DNA of 64,000 nt from Clostridia bacterium (GTDB lineage: Bacteria > Bacillota > Clostridia > Christensenellales > Aristaeellaceae), in NCBI GenBank assembly GCA_017484085.1, contig JAFUTW010000020.1, positions 1-64,000 of the forward strand. Direction: 5' to 3'. A program made the translations under genes and the position numbers. A model generated the notes under the pieces. That model had not been told where the DNA came from. It saw nothing but the letters and a program-made list of their open reading frames with translations, and did no database searches. Positions 7,169 through 15,649 of the stretch are shown here, piece by piece; the stretch's first letter is position 1, and each line of letters starts with the position of its first letter.

Positions 7169-8266
7169 TCACGGCTCGCTCATCAGCGAGGAGACCACGT
7201 GCTCCGCCCAGTCGTCAAAGCCTTCCGGGTCCCTGTCGTACAGGATGCCCGAGACACCCTGCGCCGACAGCGTAAGCTGCGCCATGCTCCCGGCCAGCTT
7301 GCCGCCGGCCGCCGTTACAAGCCCGCTCTCCCCCTTGGCATCCAGGATCTTCTCGGCCAGGGAGAGGGCGGCTTTCCATCTCTCGGGGCTGTTTTGGCAC
7401 GCTTTCGTCAGGGCAAGCCCACAGGCCGGCGTACCGACGAGGATGCTGCGCTGCGTTCCGTCCAGGCCCGGCAGCGGGATGGCCAGAACGGCATCCTGCC
7501 GCTCCTCCGGCACGGAGAGAGAGAAGTCCCATGAATCAAAGCGCATGGCCGCCTTTCCTGCGAGGAAGGCATCCGCGCACGCCTGATCTTCGGCGTTCCA
7601 GGGGTCCGCGCCGAATGCGCCCAGCGCAGAAAGCTGGGACAGCACCAGTGCTGCGCCCTCTTTGGAGGCGTCGCTGCCGAAATCTTCTGCCGGCGCGCCC
7701 ATCATCGCAGCGCAGTCCAGCACGATCTCCGGCCACTCGGTGAGCGCGTTGGCGATGGGCGTCACCCCCGTCTGGGCAAGCACGGCGCAGGAGACCACCA
7801 GATCCTCCCAGCTCCCGGGTGCGGCAAGGCTTGCCTTTTCCAGCACATCGGTGTTGACGAACAGCGTTTCAAAGTGATAGCGCACCGGCGTCAGCAGGAT
7901 GCTTCCGTCGCTCTCCGCCATCGCGGAAAGGCTCCGTGCGCCCGGAACGCCGGCCTGCGACAGCTCCTCGGCCGTGACCAGGTCCTTTGCCTCCAGCCCG
8001 GAGGCGACGGGGATTATGACAAGATCCGCCTCCCCTGCCGAAACTGCGCGCCGGAGCTGCTCAAACCAGGTCTCATCCTGCAGGGCGGAGTAGTCCTCGC
8101 AGGCGTTGCCCGTTTCCTCTTCCCAGCTGCGCAGCAGCTCTTCCCAGCCCTGCGCGCCCGGATCCATATCCGCAAAGGGCGTATAGACACGCAGCGTTGC
8201 GGCAGCGCAAAGCGCGGGGAGAAGCAAAAGGGCAAAGCATGCCAGTGCCAGTGAAAACCGTTTCAT
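7169..8266 (-). CDS. Exported extracellular solute-binding-like protein
   Basis: A 365-residue exported protein. A signal peptide (1-22, ending ALCAA) has no clear lipobox. The mature part looks like an ABC sugar-type solute-binding protein: TLRVYTPFADMDPG at the N-terminus, AGEADLVIIPV, YHFETLFVNTDVLEKA and AFLAGKAAMRFDSWDF are the usual landmarks. No permease or ATPase lies nearby; instead it is the last gene of a minus-strand operon behind the FHA-SEDS and PBP genes, 19 bp after the PBP stop. It may therefore be an orphan binding or sensing protein rather than an import component. Family similarity is clear, the ligand unknown. Confidence 0.75.
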   Translation of the reverse strand: MKRFSLALACFALLLLPALCAAATLRVYTPFADMDPGAQGWEELLRSWEEETGNACEDYSALQDETWFEQLRRAVSAGEADLVIIPVASGLEAKDLVTAEELSQAGVPGARSLSAMAESDGSILLTPVRYHFETLFVNTDVLEKASLAAPGSWEDLVVSCAVLAQTGVTPIANALTEWPEIVLDCAAMMGAPAEDFGSDASKEGAALVLSQLSALGAFGADPWNAEDQACADAFLAGKAAMRFDSWDFSLSVPEERQDAVLAIPLPGLDGTQRSILVGTPACGLALTKACQNSPERWKAALSLAEKILDAKGESGLVTAAGGKLAGSMAQLTLSAQGVSGILYDRDPEGFDDWAEHVVSSLMSEP

Positions 8267-8285
8267 TTCCGGGGCCTCCTTCAGG

Positions 8286-9689
8286 TCACAGTTTCAGATC
8301 GATCGTCTTCTGCAGTATGCGCCGCGCCATCGGGGCCGCGACGCTGCCGCCGCTTCCGCCGTTTTCCACCAGCACGCACACGGCATACGGCGCGGACGGG
8401 TTGGTGATATAGCCGACGAACCACGCGTGGGCGGCGATACCTTTGTCGTTGCTCGCCTCCGCCGTGCCCGTCTTTCCGGCCACGACGTAGCCGCTGACGG
8501 CCGCCCGGGTTCCGGTACCGCGCTCGACCACGCGGATCATCTCCGCCTCCACACGCCCGGCGACGCTCGCGGGCATGACGGTGAGTGCGCCCTTCCCTGC
8601 GGGCAGCGCGCGCTCGGTGCCGTGCGGTGTCAGGATCCGGGAGATCAGCCGGGGTTCCGGCATCCTGCCGCCGTTCGCCACGGCGCAGGCGATGAGCGCC
8701 ATGTGCAGGGGCGTTGCCAGCACGCGGCCCTGCCCGATGGAAGACCAGGCGAGATCCTCCGCGCTCAGGTTGTCGATGGGGTAACTGGAATTGTACACGA
8801 TGAGATCGTCGAAAAGGAAGTTTTCGTTAAAGCGCAGCGCTTCCGCCGTCCTGCCGAGGCCCTCGTAGCCCAGCCTCTGGGAGAGCGCGGCAAACGCCGT
8901 GTTGCAGGAGTGGGAAAACGCTTCCGAAAGTGTCTGTTTCCCGTGCGCGCTCTGCTCCGTCACCGAATAGCCGCCCGGATTGTAACGGCCCGTGCAGTCA
9001 AAGGTCATGTCCTCGACGTCCGGAAGGTTCTCCAGGGCAGAGGCCAGGGTCACGATCTTAAAGGTGGAGCCCGGCGGGTACAGCCCCTGCGTGCAGCGGT
9101 TCATCAGCGCGCCGGCCGTATCATCCGAAAGCGCCGCGTCCAAATTTTCCGGATCAAACTGCGGGAGGGAGACCATGGCGAGGATCTCCCCGCTCTTCCA
9201 GTTCATCACGACGGCCGCGCCGCGCCTGCCCTGCGGAAAATGCTCCGTAATATAGCGGGAAAGACGCTCCGAAACCGTCAGCTCCAGATCGTCCCCATGC
9301 ACCTCGTTGCCCATAATGGCATCCGTCAGCCGCTCGAACAGCCCGGACTTGAAGCCAAGCAGGTACTGCGCGTGGAAGGTGTCCACGCCGGTCGAAACCT
9401 TTCCCTCGCTGTCGCCGACCACCTGGGAAACCGCCATGCGCGTCGCGCGGTCCGGGTTGTAATGGCGCTCCCCGGCTTCATTGGTCCAGGCCAGCATCGC
9501 GCCGTCCCTGTCCGTCACCGCGCCCATCACGACGTTCTTCTTCTGCCTGCTGATGCGCGGGTTGTGCGGGCTGGCGATCCACCTGCCGCCGTAAAAGGAG
9601 ACGGAGTAACCGAAATACGCGATGACAAGGCCGATCATAAGGCCGAAGCACGCCGTCAGCAGCCGGATGCGCCGCCTGATTGCCTTCAT
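8286..9689 (-). CDS. Class B penicillin-binding protein (transpeptidase)
   Basis: A 467-residue membrane-anchored peptidoglycan transpeptidase. One N-terminal membrane segment (about 9-30) is followed by a short dimerisation-like region and the transpeptidase domain. All three catalytic motifs are intact: STFK with nucleophile S208 and K211, SCN at 261-263, and KTGT at 406-409. The protein is shorter than typical FtsI/PBP2 (550-700 residues) and resembles the compact PbpA class found beside SEDS genes in Actinobacteria. Its ATG overlaps the stop of the SEDS gene by 4 bp, so the two are likely made together as a glycosyltransferase/transpeptidase pair. It is expected to be a beta-lactam target. 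Confidence 0.93.
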   Translation of the reverse strand: MKAIRRRIRLLTACFGLMIGLVIAYFGYSVSFYGGRWIASPHNPRISRQKKNVVMGAVTDRDGAMLAWTNEAGERHYNPDRATRMAVSQVVGDSEGKVSTGVDTFHAQYLLGFKSGLFERLTDAIMGNEVHGDDLELTVSERLSRYITEHFPQGRRGAAVVMNWKSGEILAMVSLPQFDPENLDAALSDDTAGALMNRCTQGLYPPGSTFKIVTLASALENLPDVEDMTFDCTGRYNPGGYSVTEQSAHGKQTLSEAFSHSCNTAFAALSQRLGYEGLGRTAEALRFNENFLFDDLIVYNSSYPIDNLSAEDLAWSSIGQGRVLATPLHMALIACAVANGGRMPEPRLISRILTPHGTERALPAGKGALTVMPASVAGRVEAEMIRVVERGTGTRAAVSGYVVAGKTGTAEASNDKGIAAHAWFVGYITNPSAPYAVCVLVENGGSGGSVAAPMARRILQKTIDLKL

Positions 9690-11614
9690 GCCTTCACCTC
9701 CCTGCGGGGCGCCGCCTCAAAGAGATCCCCCGCAAGCGCATCGCGCGCACCGAAGCAGGTGCCGTGCAGGATGCCGATCATGCCCATGCAGGAGAACAGG
9801 GAGGAGCCGCCGTAGCTGAGGAAGGGCATCGTGACACCCGTAAGCGGGATCAGTTTGATGACGCCCGCCACGATCATGAAGGTCTGGATCCCCAGCACCG
9901 CCAGAACGCCGCAGCCCAGAAGCATTTCAAAGGAACGCCGGGCCCTTGAGACGAGGATGACGCCCCTCAGGATGAGCAGCACATGGAGGATCAGAAGCAG
10001 CACGCCGAAGACCTGCCCCAGCTGCTCGCAGATGACAGCAAAGATGAAATCGTTGTAGTATTCGGGGATCCTGTCCGGCGTACCCTGTCCCAGCCCTACG
10101 CCGAACAGCCCGCCGGAACCGATGGCCAGAAGCGCCTGGATGATCTGGTATCCGCCGCCGTAAGGATCGCTCCACGGATTGCGCCACATCGAAACCCGGA
10201 CCCGGACGTGCGAAAACAGCCTGTACCCCAGGCAGGCCGCACCGGCGCCGCCTCCGATCCCCAGGATGGTCAGCGGCAGATTGCCGCATGCCGCGTAAAA
10301 GAGGATGAGCGTCGTGAGATAGTAGATGAGCGCCGTTCCGAGATCCCGCTGGAGCATCAGCAGCAGCATGCAGGCTGCCGCAAAGAACACCGCAGGCATC
10401 ATCTCCGTGATCGTCCGGTGGGCGCTGAAGTAGCGCGCGAGCACGAGGATGAGGCACAGCTTGACCACCTCGCTGGGCTGGAAGCTGCCGATCACGGGGA
10501 CCTCCACCCAGTTTTTAGCGCCGTTGATCCACTCGCCGTAAAGCAGCGGCAGGATGAGCAGCGCCGTGCCGCCCAGAATGGCGGCCACGCTGAGTACGCG
10601 CGTATGGCGCAGCCGGGTGACCGTAAGGCTCATCAGCACCATAAAGACGAGGCCGCAGAGGTATACGATCATCTGCCGCTGTCCGCGCAGCGGCGAAACC
10701 GTCATCAGGATGACGATGCCCGTCCCGCAGAAGAAGTTGGTCAGCGCCATCGCAGGCGGGTCGATGGGCAAAAACCGGGGCAGAAGGGCCGTCGTAAACA
10801 GGCCCGCCGCTACGACCGCCATGCACAGCATCCGGGCCGTCTGCGGTATTTCGGCGTCCGGGCGGCTCAGCGCCAGCACCATGCCGGAAGCCTGAAACAC
10901 CGCTGTCAGCAGCGCCGTAAGGCCTGTTTCAAGCCCCGCGGTGCGGGAAAGGATCCTGCGGCGGTCCCGCGTCGCCGCGTCCATCCGCTTAGCCTCCCGC
11001 TGGGAAGCGGAACGCTCCTTCTTTTCTTTCCGGCCCCTGCGCTTGTCGTTCGCCCGCCCCGGCGCGCCGAGCCCGCTCCCTTTGCCGCGCTGTGCGCTCT
11101 CGCGCCTCTTTCGCGTCACGTAAGGGCCGGCCGGCGCATCCGCCGCCGAAATCCTGCCGGGCTGCATACTTAGCCGGAGGCGCAGATCGCCCAGACGCAG
11201 CTCCGCGCCGTCCCGCAGGATCGCCTCGTCACCGGGCTGCGCCTGCACGCCGTCCACCAGGAAACCGTCCCTGTGCAGCGGCGCCATGTGCAGCCCGTCC
11301 TTTTCCATCCAGAAGAAAGCGGAGCGCAGGTGCACTTTCCGATAGGGGATGCATACGTCGCACCCCGCGGCGGAGCCCATCGTCCCCTCCATGGGAACGC
11401 GCAGCTGGGTGCCTTTGGCCAGCCGCTTGCCGCCCTCGCTCACCACGCGGAAGACACAGGCGCAGCCGACGGCGGGCGTGCTCTGTGCAATGCGCCGCCA
11501 GAGCGCCCGTTCCGACCGGAACCTCCGGAGCAGCAGCAGCGCGATGGCAATCGCGCAGAGGGAAGCAAAATAGCCGTACGCGAGCCCGGCGGCCCTGTAC
11601 CACGTCCCGTCCAC
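9686..11614 (-). CDS. FHA-domain / SEDS peptidoglycan glycosyltransferase fusion (FtsW/RodA family)
   Basis: A 642-residue membrane protein. One N-terminal membrane segment (about 13-30) leads into a cytoplasmic FHA domain (about 55-152), a strongly basic linker (165-215, RKRRES, RRGRKEKKERS) and a full SEDS domain of about ten membrane segments. SEDS landmarks are QRDLGTALIYY, IGSGGLFGVGLGQGTPD and NDFIFAVICEQ, the last holding the catalytic Asp of the family. SEDS proteins polymerise lipid II; FHA domains bind phosphothreonine, so the fusion suggests control by a Ser/Thr kinase. The start is GTG with GGAGGGGAG upstream. It leads the operon with a cognate PBP. Whether it acts in division, elongation or sporulation is not shown. 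Confidence 0.9.
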   Translation of the reverse strand: MDGTWYRAAGLAYGYFASLCAIAIALLLLRRFRSERALWRRIAQSTPAVGCACVFRVVSEGGKRLAKGTQLRVPMEGTMGSAAGCDVCIPYRKVHLRSAFFWMEKDGLHMAPLHRDGFLVDGVQAQPGDEAILRDGAELRLGDLRLRLSMQPGRISAADAPAGPYVTRKRRESAQRGKGSGLGAPGRANDKRRGRKEKKERSASQREAKRMDAATRDRRRILSRTAGLETGLTALLTAVFQASGMVLALSRPDAEIPQTARMLCMAVVAAGLFTTALLPRFLPIDPPAMALTNFFCGTGIVILMTVSPLRGQRQMIVYLCGLVFMVLMSLTVTRLRHTRVLSVAAILGGTALLILPLLYGEWINGAKNWVEVPVIGSFQPSEVVKLCLILVLARYFSAHRTITEMMPAVFFAAACMLLLMLQRDLGTALIYYLTTLILFYAACGNLPLTILGIGGGAGAACLGYRLFSHVRVRVSMWRNPWSDPYGGGYQIIQALLAIGSGGLFGVGLGQGTPDRIPEYYNDFIFAVICEQLGQVFGVLLLILHVLLILRGVILVSRARRSFEMLLGCGVLAVLGIQTFMIVAGVIKLIPLTGVTMPFLSYGGSSLFSCMGMIGILHGTCFGARDALAGDLFEAAPRREVKA

Positions 11615-11647
11615 GGCGCTCCCCTCCTCTTTGCCGAATTTCCATTC

Positions 11648-11676
11648 ATTTTAGCATCATTCTCAGGGTTGCGCAA
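11648..11676 (-). promoter_or_regulatory. Promoter of the SEDS-PBP operon
   Basis: TTGCGC (11671-11676), 17 bp, TAAAAT (11648-11653) on the minus strand, about 35 bp ahead of the GTG start. Confidence 0.65.
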
Positions 11677-11685
11677 TGCGCGCAC

Positions 11686-11714
11686 TTGCGGGGGCCGGTT
11701 TGTGCCTTTATAAT
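11686..11714 (+). promoter_or_regulatory. Promoter of the small membrane-protein gene
   Basis: TTGCGG (11686-11691), 17 bp, TATAAT (11709-11714). It fires away from the operon promoter 10 bp to the left. Confidence 0.75.
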
Positions 11715-11750
11715 GGCGGCAAATGCGAATCCTTTTTCAGGGAGGCCTTT

Positions 11751-12248
11751 ATGCAGAGCATCGTCTGGTCCGTCCGCAGGCGGGAGCGCCCTTCCGAGCG
11801 CGTTTTGTCCATCCTCATGAGCGTTCTGGCCGTCTTTTTTCTCCTTCAGGGGATCCTCTTTTCCCGCGCCTTTATGCTGCCCTGTTTCTGCATGGCCGCA
11901 TGCCGTTTTGTTTACGGCGCCGCCCGCGTCCGGGATTACGAGTGCACACTGGAAGACGGAAAGCTGACCATTGACCGCGTCAGCGACCGCGGACGGCAGC
12001 GCCTGCACGAGATCCCGCTTGTAGATTTCGAGATCCTCTCCCTGCCGGACGGCGAAGCGGTCCTTCCTTATAAAAAAGGAGGGATCAGGCTGCCCAAATA
12101 CGATTACACCTCTTACAGGGAAGACGTTCCCTGGTATACGCTGATCGCGCAGGAGAACGGACAGCGCATCAAGCTGCTTTGCGAGTTTCCTCCCGAAGCA
12201 CTGGAAATGATAAGGCGGAAAAAGCCCGGCTGCGTCCGGCTCGCCTGA
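11751..12248 (+). CDS. Small membrane protein, YcxB/PH-like C-terminus
   Basis: A 165-residue protein of unknown function. Two hydrophobic segments (about 20-36 and 38-56) form a hairpin anchor. The remaining 105 residues look like a small beta-rich cytoplasmic domain (YECTLEDGKLTIDRVSD, EIPLVDFEILSL, DVPWYTLIAQENGQRIKLLCEF) ending in a helix FPPEALEMIRRKK, reminiscent of the YcxB or bacterial PH-like fold. The ATG at 11751 is chosen because CAGGGAGG lies 7 bp upstream; an ATG-initiated frame 25 codons earlier would start before the likely transcription start. It is transcribed alone and followed by a separate promoter at 12301. Confidence 0.6.
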   Translation: MQSIVWSVRRRERPSERVLSILMSVLAVFFLLQGILFSRAFMLPCFCMAACRFVYGAARVRDYECTLEDGKLTIDRVSDRGRQRLHEIPLVDFEILSLPDGEAVLPYKKGGIRLPKYDYTSYREDVPWYTLIAQENGQRIKLLCEFPPEALEMIRRKKPGCVRLA

Positions 12249-12300
12249 AAAAGCTCAAAGAGACATTTTTGTTCAAATAGCGAAAATAATAGAATCTTTA

Positions 12301-12329
12301 TGGACATTCTGCACTAAGTATGATAAGAT
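12301..12329 (+). promoter_or_regulatory. Candidate promoter of the carbohydrate ABC operon
   Basis: TGGACA (12301-12306), 17 bp, TAAGAT (12324-12329), about 70 bp ahead of the binding-protein gene; weaker than other promoters in the window, as expected for a regulated unit. Confidence 0.55.
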
Positions 12330-12397
12330 GAAGGGGAAGAGCAGCCCGGTCATTTGGAAAGGCTGCATAAGTTTCATTTATCAAAGGAGGAATTCAC

Positions 12398-13654
12398 ATG
12401 AACAAGAAGATCCTGTCTCTGGTCCTGGCCTGCATGATGGCCCTCGTCGCCTGCTGCGCCATGGCCGAGACCCTCACCGTTTCCGCGTGGGACCCCAACT
12501 TCAACATCCCCGCCCTGGAAGCCGCCGCAGCGGATTACAAGGTTGAGCACCCGGATTTCGAGCTGGTCATCAACACCGTCTCCGGCTCCTCCGACGTGGA
12601 ACTCGCCATGACGACCGCCGGCTCCTCCGGCGACTACAGCACCCTTTCCGACATCGTGCTGTTCCAGGATCACTTCATCCAGCGCTACGTCGCCGACTAT
12701 CCGGACGCGTGGCAGAGCCTGGAAGGCGCCGACATCAACTGGGACGACTTCGGCGCTGAGAAGCTCTCCTATTCCACCATCAACGGCGTGCACTACGGCG
12801 TGCCTGTCGACAACGGCACCGCGATCTTCGCATACCGCGTCGACATCCTCGAGCAGTGCGGCTACACCCTGGCCGACGTGACCGGCATCACCTGGGACCG
12901 CTTCATCGAGATCGGTGAGGACGTCTGGGCCAAGACCGGCAAGTACCTCCTCTCCATGGACGGCAGCGGCAACGACCTGCCCTACATGATGCTTCAGGCC
13001 GAGGGCCTGTCCCAGTTCAAGGACGGCGAGCCCTTCATCGCCGAGAACGAAGCGATGGTCCAGATCATCTCCAAGCTGGTTGAGATGATCCAGAAGAACA
13101 TCCTCTTCCTCTCCAACGACTGGACCGGCTATACCGACGGCAGCATCATGGGCGACCAGGTTGCGGGCGTCATGAACGGCAACTGGATCATCCCCACCAT
13201 CAGCCAGGTGGCTGACAACAGCGGCAAGTGGGAAATCACCACCCTGCCGACCCTCACCGGCGCGGAAGGCTATGCGGCCAACGGCGGCTCTTCCTTGTAC
13301 ATCACCGCCAACTGCAAGAACCCCGACCTCGCGAAGGACTTCCTGGCCAAGACCTTCGGCGGCAGCACCAAGACCTATGACGCAGCGCTGCGCAACGGCG
13401 GCGTCATCACCTGCTGCATCAGCGCCGGCCAGTCCGACGTGTACAAAGAGGGCGTGCCCTTCTTCAACGGCCAGCCGATCTACTCCGACATCGTTGAGAT
13501 GGGCTCCCACGTTGCGATCGTCGAGCAGAACGATTATCACTACACCTGCCGCCAGTACATCGGCGCCGCCATCCAGGAAATCCTGATGGGCAGCGACGTT
13601 GCGACCGCCCTGCAGAACGCAGAGAGCCAGCTGCGCTTCGCGATGGATCTGTAA
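12398..13654 (+). CDS. Carbohydrate ABC importer, solute-binding protein
   Basis: A 418-residue exported binding protein of the family-1 carbohydrate type. The signal peptide (about 1-24) ends CAMAE; it has neighbouring cysteines (VACCAMA), so a lipoprotein form is possible but the lipobox is poor. Typical landmarks are the VSAWDPNFN start, the YGVPVDNGTAIFAYR hinge-side strand, and NGNWIIPTISQVAD. AAAGGAGGAATTCAC gives a strong ribosome binding site. Two permease genes follow after a structured 95-bp gap, as usual when the binding protein must be made in excess. Substrate is unknown; the downstream alpha-amylase and beta-galactosidase point to an oligosaccharide. Confidence 0.92.
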   Translation: MNKKILSLVLACMMALVACCAMAETLTVSAWDPNFNIPALEAAAADYKVEHPDFELVINTVSGSSDVELAMTTAGSSGDYSTLSDIVLFQDHFIQRYVADYPDAWQSLEGADINWDDFGAEKLSYSTINGVHYGVPVDNGTAIFAYRVDILEQCGYTLADVTGITWDRFIEIGEDVWAKTGKYLLSMDGSGNDLPYMMLQAEGLSQFKDGEPFIAENEAMVQIISKLVEMIQKNILFLSNDWTGYTDGSIMGDQVAGVMNGNWIIPTISQVADNSGKWEITTLPTLTGAEGYAANGGSSLYITANCKNPDLAKDFLAKTFGGSTKTYDAALRNGGVITCCISAGQSDVYKEGVPFFNGQPIYSDIVEMGSHVAIVEQNDYHYTCRQYIGAAIQEILMGSDVATALQNAESQLRFAMDL

Positions 13655-13658
13655 GATT

Positions 13659-13722
13659 GAACCGGACAGCGACAGACTGTAATCCAAAGGCGGGGAATCG
13701 GGTGTCCGGTTCCCTGCTTTGG
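13659..13722 (+). promoter_or_regulatory. Structured intercistronic RNA between binding protein and permease genes
   Basis: Two stems share bases. Stem A pairs GAACCGGACA (13659-13668) perfectly with TGTCCGGTTC (13703-13712). Stem B pairs CCAAAGGCGGGGAA (13684-13697) with TTCCCTGCTTTGG (13710-13722) with one bulge. Their strands interleave and overlap by 3 nt, so they form a pseudoknot or exclude each other. No T-run follows, so this is more likely an mRNA-stabilising or attenuating element than a simple terminator. Confidence 0.6.
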
Positions 13723-13748
13723 CTTTACGCAAGGAGGTTTTAGCCCCT

Positions 13749-14648
13749 ATGAACAAGAAGAAAGGGATGGGGCTGCTGGCCAGGCAGCAGGCTGCCGGCT
13801 GGGCTTTTCTGACGCCGGCGACACTGCTGATCTTCATCATGAGCTTTTGGCCGATGGTCCGCGCCTTCATCATCTCCTTCCAGACGGGTTCCGCGGCCAA
13901 CATGAAGTGGGCGGAGCCCGTCACCAGGAACTATCAGCGCATGCTGCAGGACAAGATGTTCCAGACGGCCATGGGCAATACGTTCCTGTACCTCATCATC
14001 CAGGTCCCCATCATGCTGGTCCTGGCCATCCTGCTGGCCCAGCTGCTCAACAACAAGGATCTCAAGTTCCGCGGACTGTTCCGCACGATGATCTTCCTGC
14101 CCTGCGCCACGGCGCTGGTTTCCTACGCCATCATCTTCAAATCCCTCTTCGCCACGCAGGGCCTCATCAACTCCGCGCTGGTCGGCATCGGCATCCTAAA
14201 GGAAAACTACAACTTTCTCGGCAACCCCGCCAGCGCAAAGGCGGTCATCATCATCGCCCTGCTCTGGCGCTGGACGGGTTACAACATGGTCTTCTTCCTC
14301 TCCGGCCTGCAGAACATCGAGTATTCCGTCTACGAGGCCGCGAAGATCGACGGCGCGAACGCCTGGAAGACCTTCTGGAATATCACCGTCCCGCTGCTGA
14401 AGCCCGTCATCGTCATGACAGGCATCATGTCCATCAACGGCACCCTGCAGCTCTTCGATGAATCCGTCAACCTCACCAACGGCGGTCCGGCCAATACGAC
14501 CATCACGATGTCCCACTACATCTACAACAACTCGCTGGGGCAGGGCGTCGCCAACTTCGGCTATGCCTCCGCGCTGTCCTTCATCGTCTTCATCCTGGTC
14601 GCCGTACTGGCCGCAATCAACCTGAAGGTGGGTGATAGCCGTGACTGA
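13749..14648 (+). CDS. Carbohydrate ABC importer, permease 1
   Basis: A 299-residue inner permease of the MalF/UgpA type with six predicted membrane segments. The cytoplasmic EAA loop that contacts the ATPase is visible as YEAAKIDGANAWKTFWNITV near residues 197-216. Together with the second permease it forms the channel through which the captured sugar passes. The start at 13749 follows AAGGAGGT; an upstream in-frame start would lie before this site. The gene overlaps the next permease by 8 bp. No ATP-binding subunit is encoded in the operon. Confidence 0.93.
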   Translation: MNKKKGMGLLARQQAAGWAFLTPATLLIFIMSFWPMVRAFIISFQTGSAANMKWAEPVTRNYQRMLQDKMFQTAMGNTFLYLIIQVPIMLVLAILLAQLLNNKDLKFRGLFRTMIFLPCATALVSYAIIFKSLFATQGLINSALVGIGILKENYNFLGNPASAKAVIIIALLWRWTGYNMVFFLSGLQNIEYSVYEAAKIDGANAWKTFWNITVPLLKPVIVMTGIMSINGTLQLFDESVNLTNGGPANTTITMSHYIYNNSLGQGVANFGYASALSFIVFILVAVLAAINLKVGDSRD

Positions 14649-15480
14649 TGCGCCGCGCAAAAACAACGTTTCCCACATCCAGCTCCGGCTCATTCCCAGC
14701 TATATCTTCCTCATCATCGTTTCCTTTATCTCCGTCTTCCCGCTGTACTGGATGCTGACCGCCGCCACCAACACCACCGTTGAGGTCGCGCGCGGCAAGA
14801 TCTGGTTCGGCACCAACCTGCTGGTCAACTATCAGAACCTCATCAAGCAGCAGGATCTCTGGCGGGCGATGGGCAACTCCTTCCTGTATTCCACAGTGCA
14901 GACCGTCGTGTGCCTGTTCGTGTGCTCCCTGGCCGGATACGGCTTCGAGCTCTACCACGACAAGCACAAGGACCGGCTCTTCTCCATCCTGCTGCTGGCC
15001 ATGATGGTGCCGCAGGTGGCGACGCTGATCCCGCTGTTCATGATGGTCTCCAAGATGAAGCTGCTCAACACCGTCTGGGCTTTCATCCTTCCCTCGATCT
15101 CGACGCCTTTCATGATCATGATGTTCCGCCAGAATTCGCGCAACTTCCCGGTGGATGTACTGGAAGCCGCGCGCATCGACGGCGAAAGCGAACTGCGCAT
15201 CTTCTTCAACATGTATTTCCCGATCATGCGCTCCACCTACGCCGCCGCCGCGGTCATCACCTTCATGAACTCCTGGAACGCGTACATGTGGCCCCGCGTG
15301 GTCATGAAGGACAACAGCGCGCAGACCATGCCGATGCTCATCGCCAACCTGTCCAACGGCTATGCCGTGGACTACGGCATGATGATGCTGGGCGTCCTCT
15401 TCTGCTCGCTGCCCACCATCATCATCTTCTTCGTGCTGCAAAAGCAGTTCGCAGAAGGCATCACGGGTTCCGTCAAATAA
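14641..15480 (+). CDS. Carbohydrate ABC importer, permease 2
   Basis: A 279-residue permease of the MalG/UgpE type with six predicted membrane segments. The EAA loop reads LEAARIDGESELRIFFNMYF. The GTG at 14641 is chosen because AAGGTGGG ends 8 bp before it; a GTG 9 bp further upstream is possible. The start lies inside the end of permease 1 (8-bp overlap), indicating coupled translation. A strong terminator follows, closing an operon of binding protein and two permeases; a shared MsmX-type ATPase elsewhere in the genome would have to energise it. Confidence 0.92.
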   Translation: MTDAPRKNNVSHIQLRLIPSYIFLIIVSFISVFPLYWMLTAATNTTVEVARGKIWFGTNLLVNYQNLIKQQDLWRAMGNSFLYSTVQTVVCLFVCSLAGYGFELYHDKHKDRLFSILLLAMMVPQVATLIPLFMMVSKMKLLNTVWAFILPSISTPFMIMMFRQNSRNFPVDVLEAARIDGESELRIFFNMYFPIMRSTYAAAAVITFMNSWNAYMWPRVVMKDNSAQTMPMLIANLSNGYAVDYGMMMLGVLFCSLPTIIIFFVLQKQFAEGITGSVK

Positions 15481-15496
15481 GCGTTACGCTCATCCA

Positions 15497-15530
15497 AAAG
15501 GCCTCCCCTGCCGGGGGAGGCTTTTCATAT
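15497..15530 (+). terminator. Rho-independent terminator of the ABC operon
   Basis: GCCTCCCC (15501-15508) pairs with GGGGAGGC (15514-15521), flanked by AAAAG and CTTTTCATATTT. Confidence 0.9.
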
Positions 15531-15592
15531 TTCCTTTCGAATGCCGGCAGCAGCCGTATGGGCTTTCTCGCGGCAGGACTTTTCCGGTTTTT

Positions 15593-15621
15593 TTGCATTT
15601 TCCGGGGAAATGGCGTATAAT
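15593..15621 (+). promoter_or_regulatory. Promoter of the alpha-amylase gene
   Basis: TTGCAT (15593-15598), 17 bp, TATAAT (15616-15621), about 28 bp ahead of the TTG start. Confidence 0.8.
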
Positions 15622-15649
15622 CCCGCGAAAATGAAACGGAGGTGTCTGT

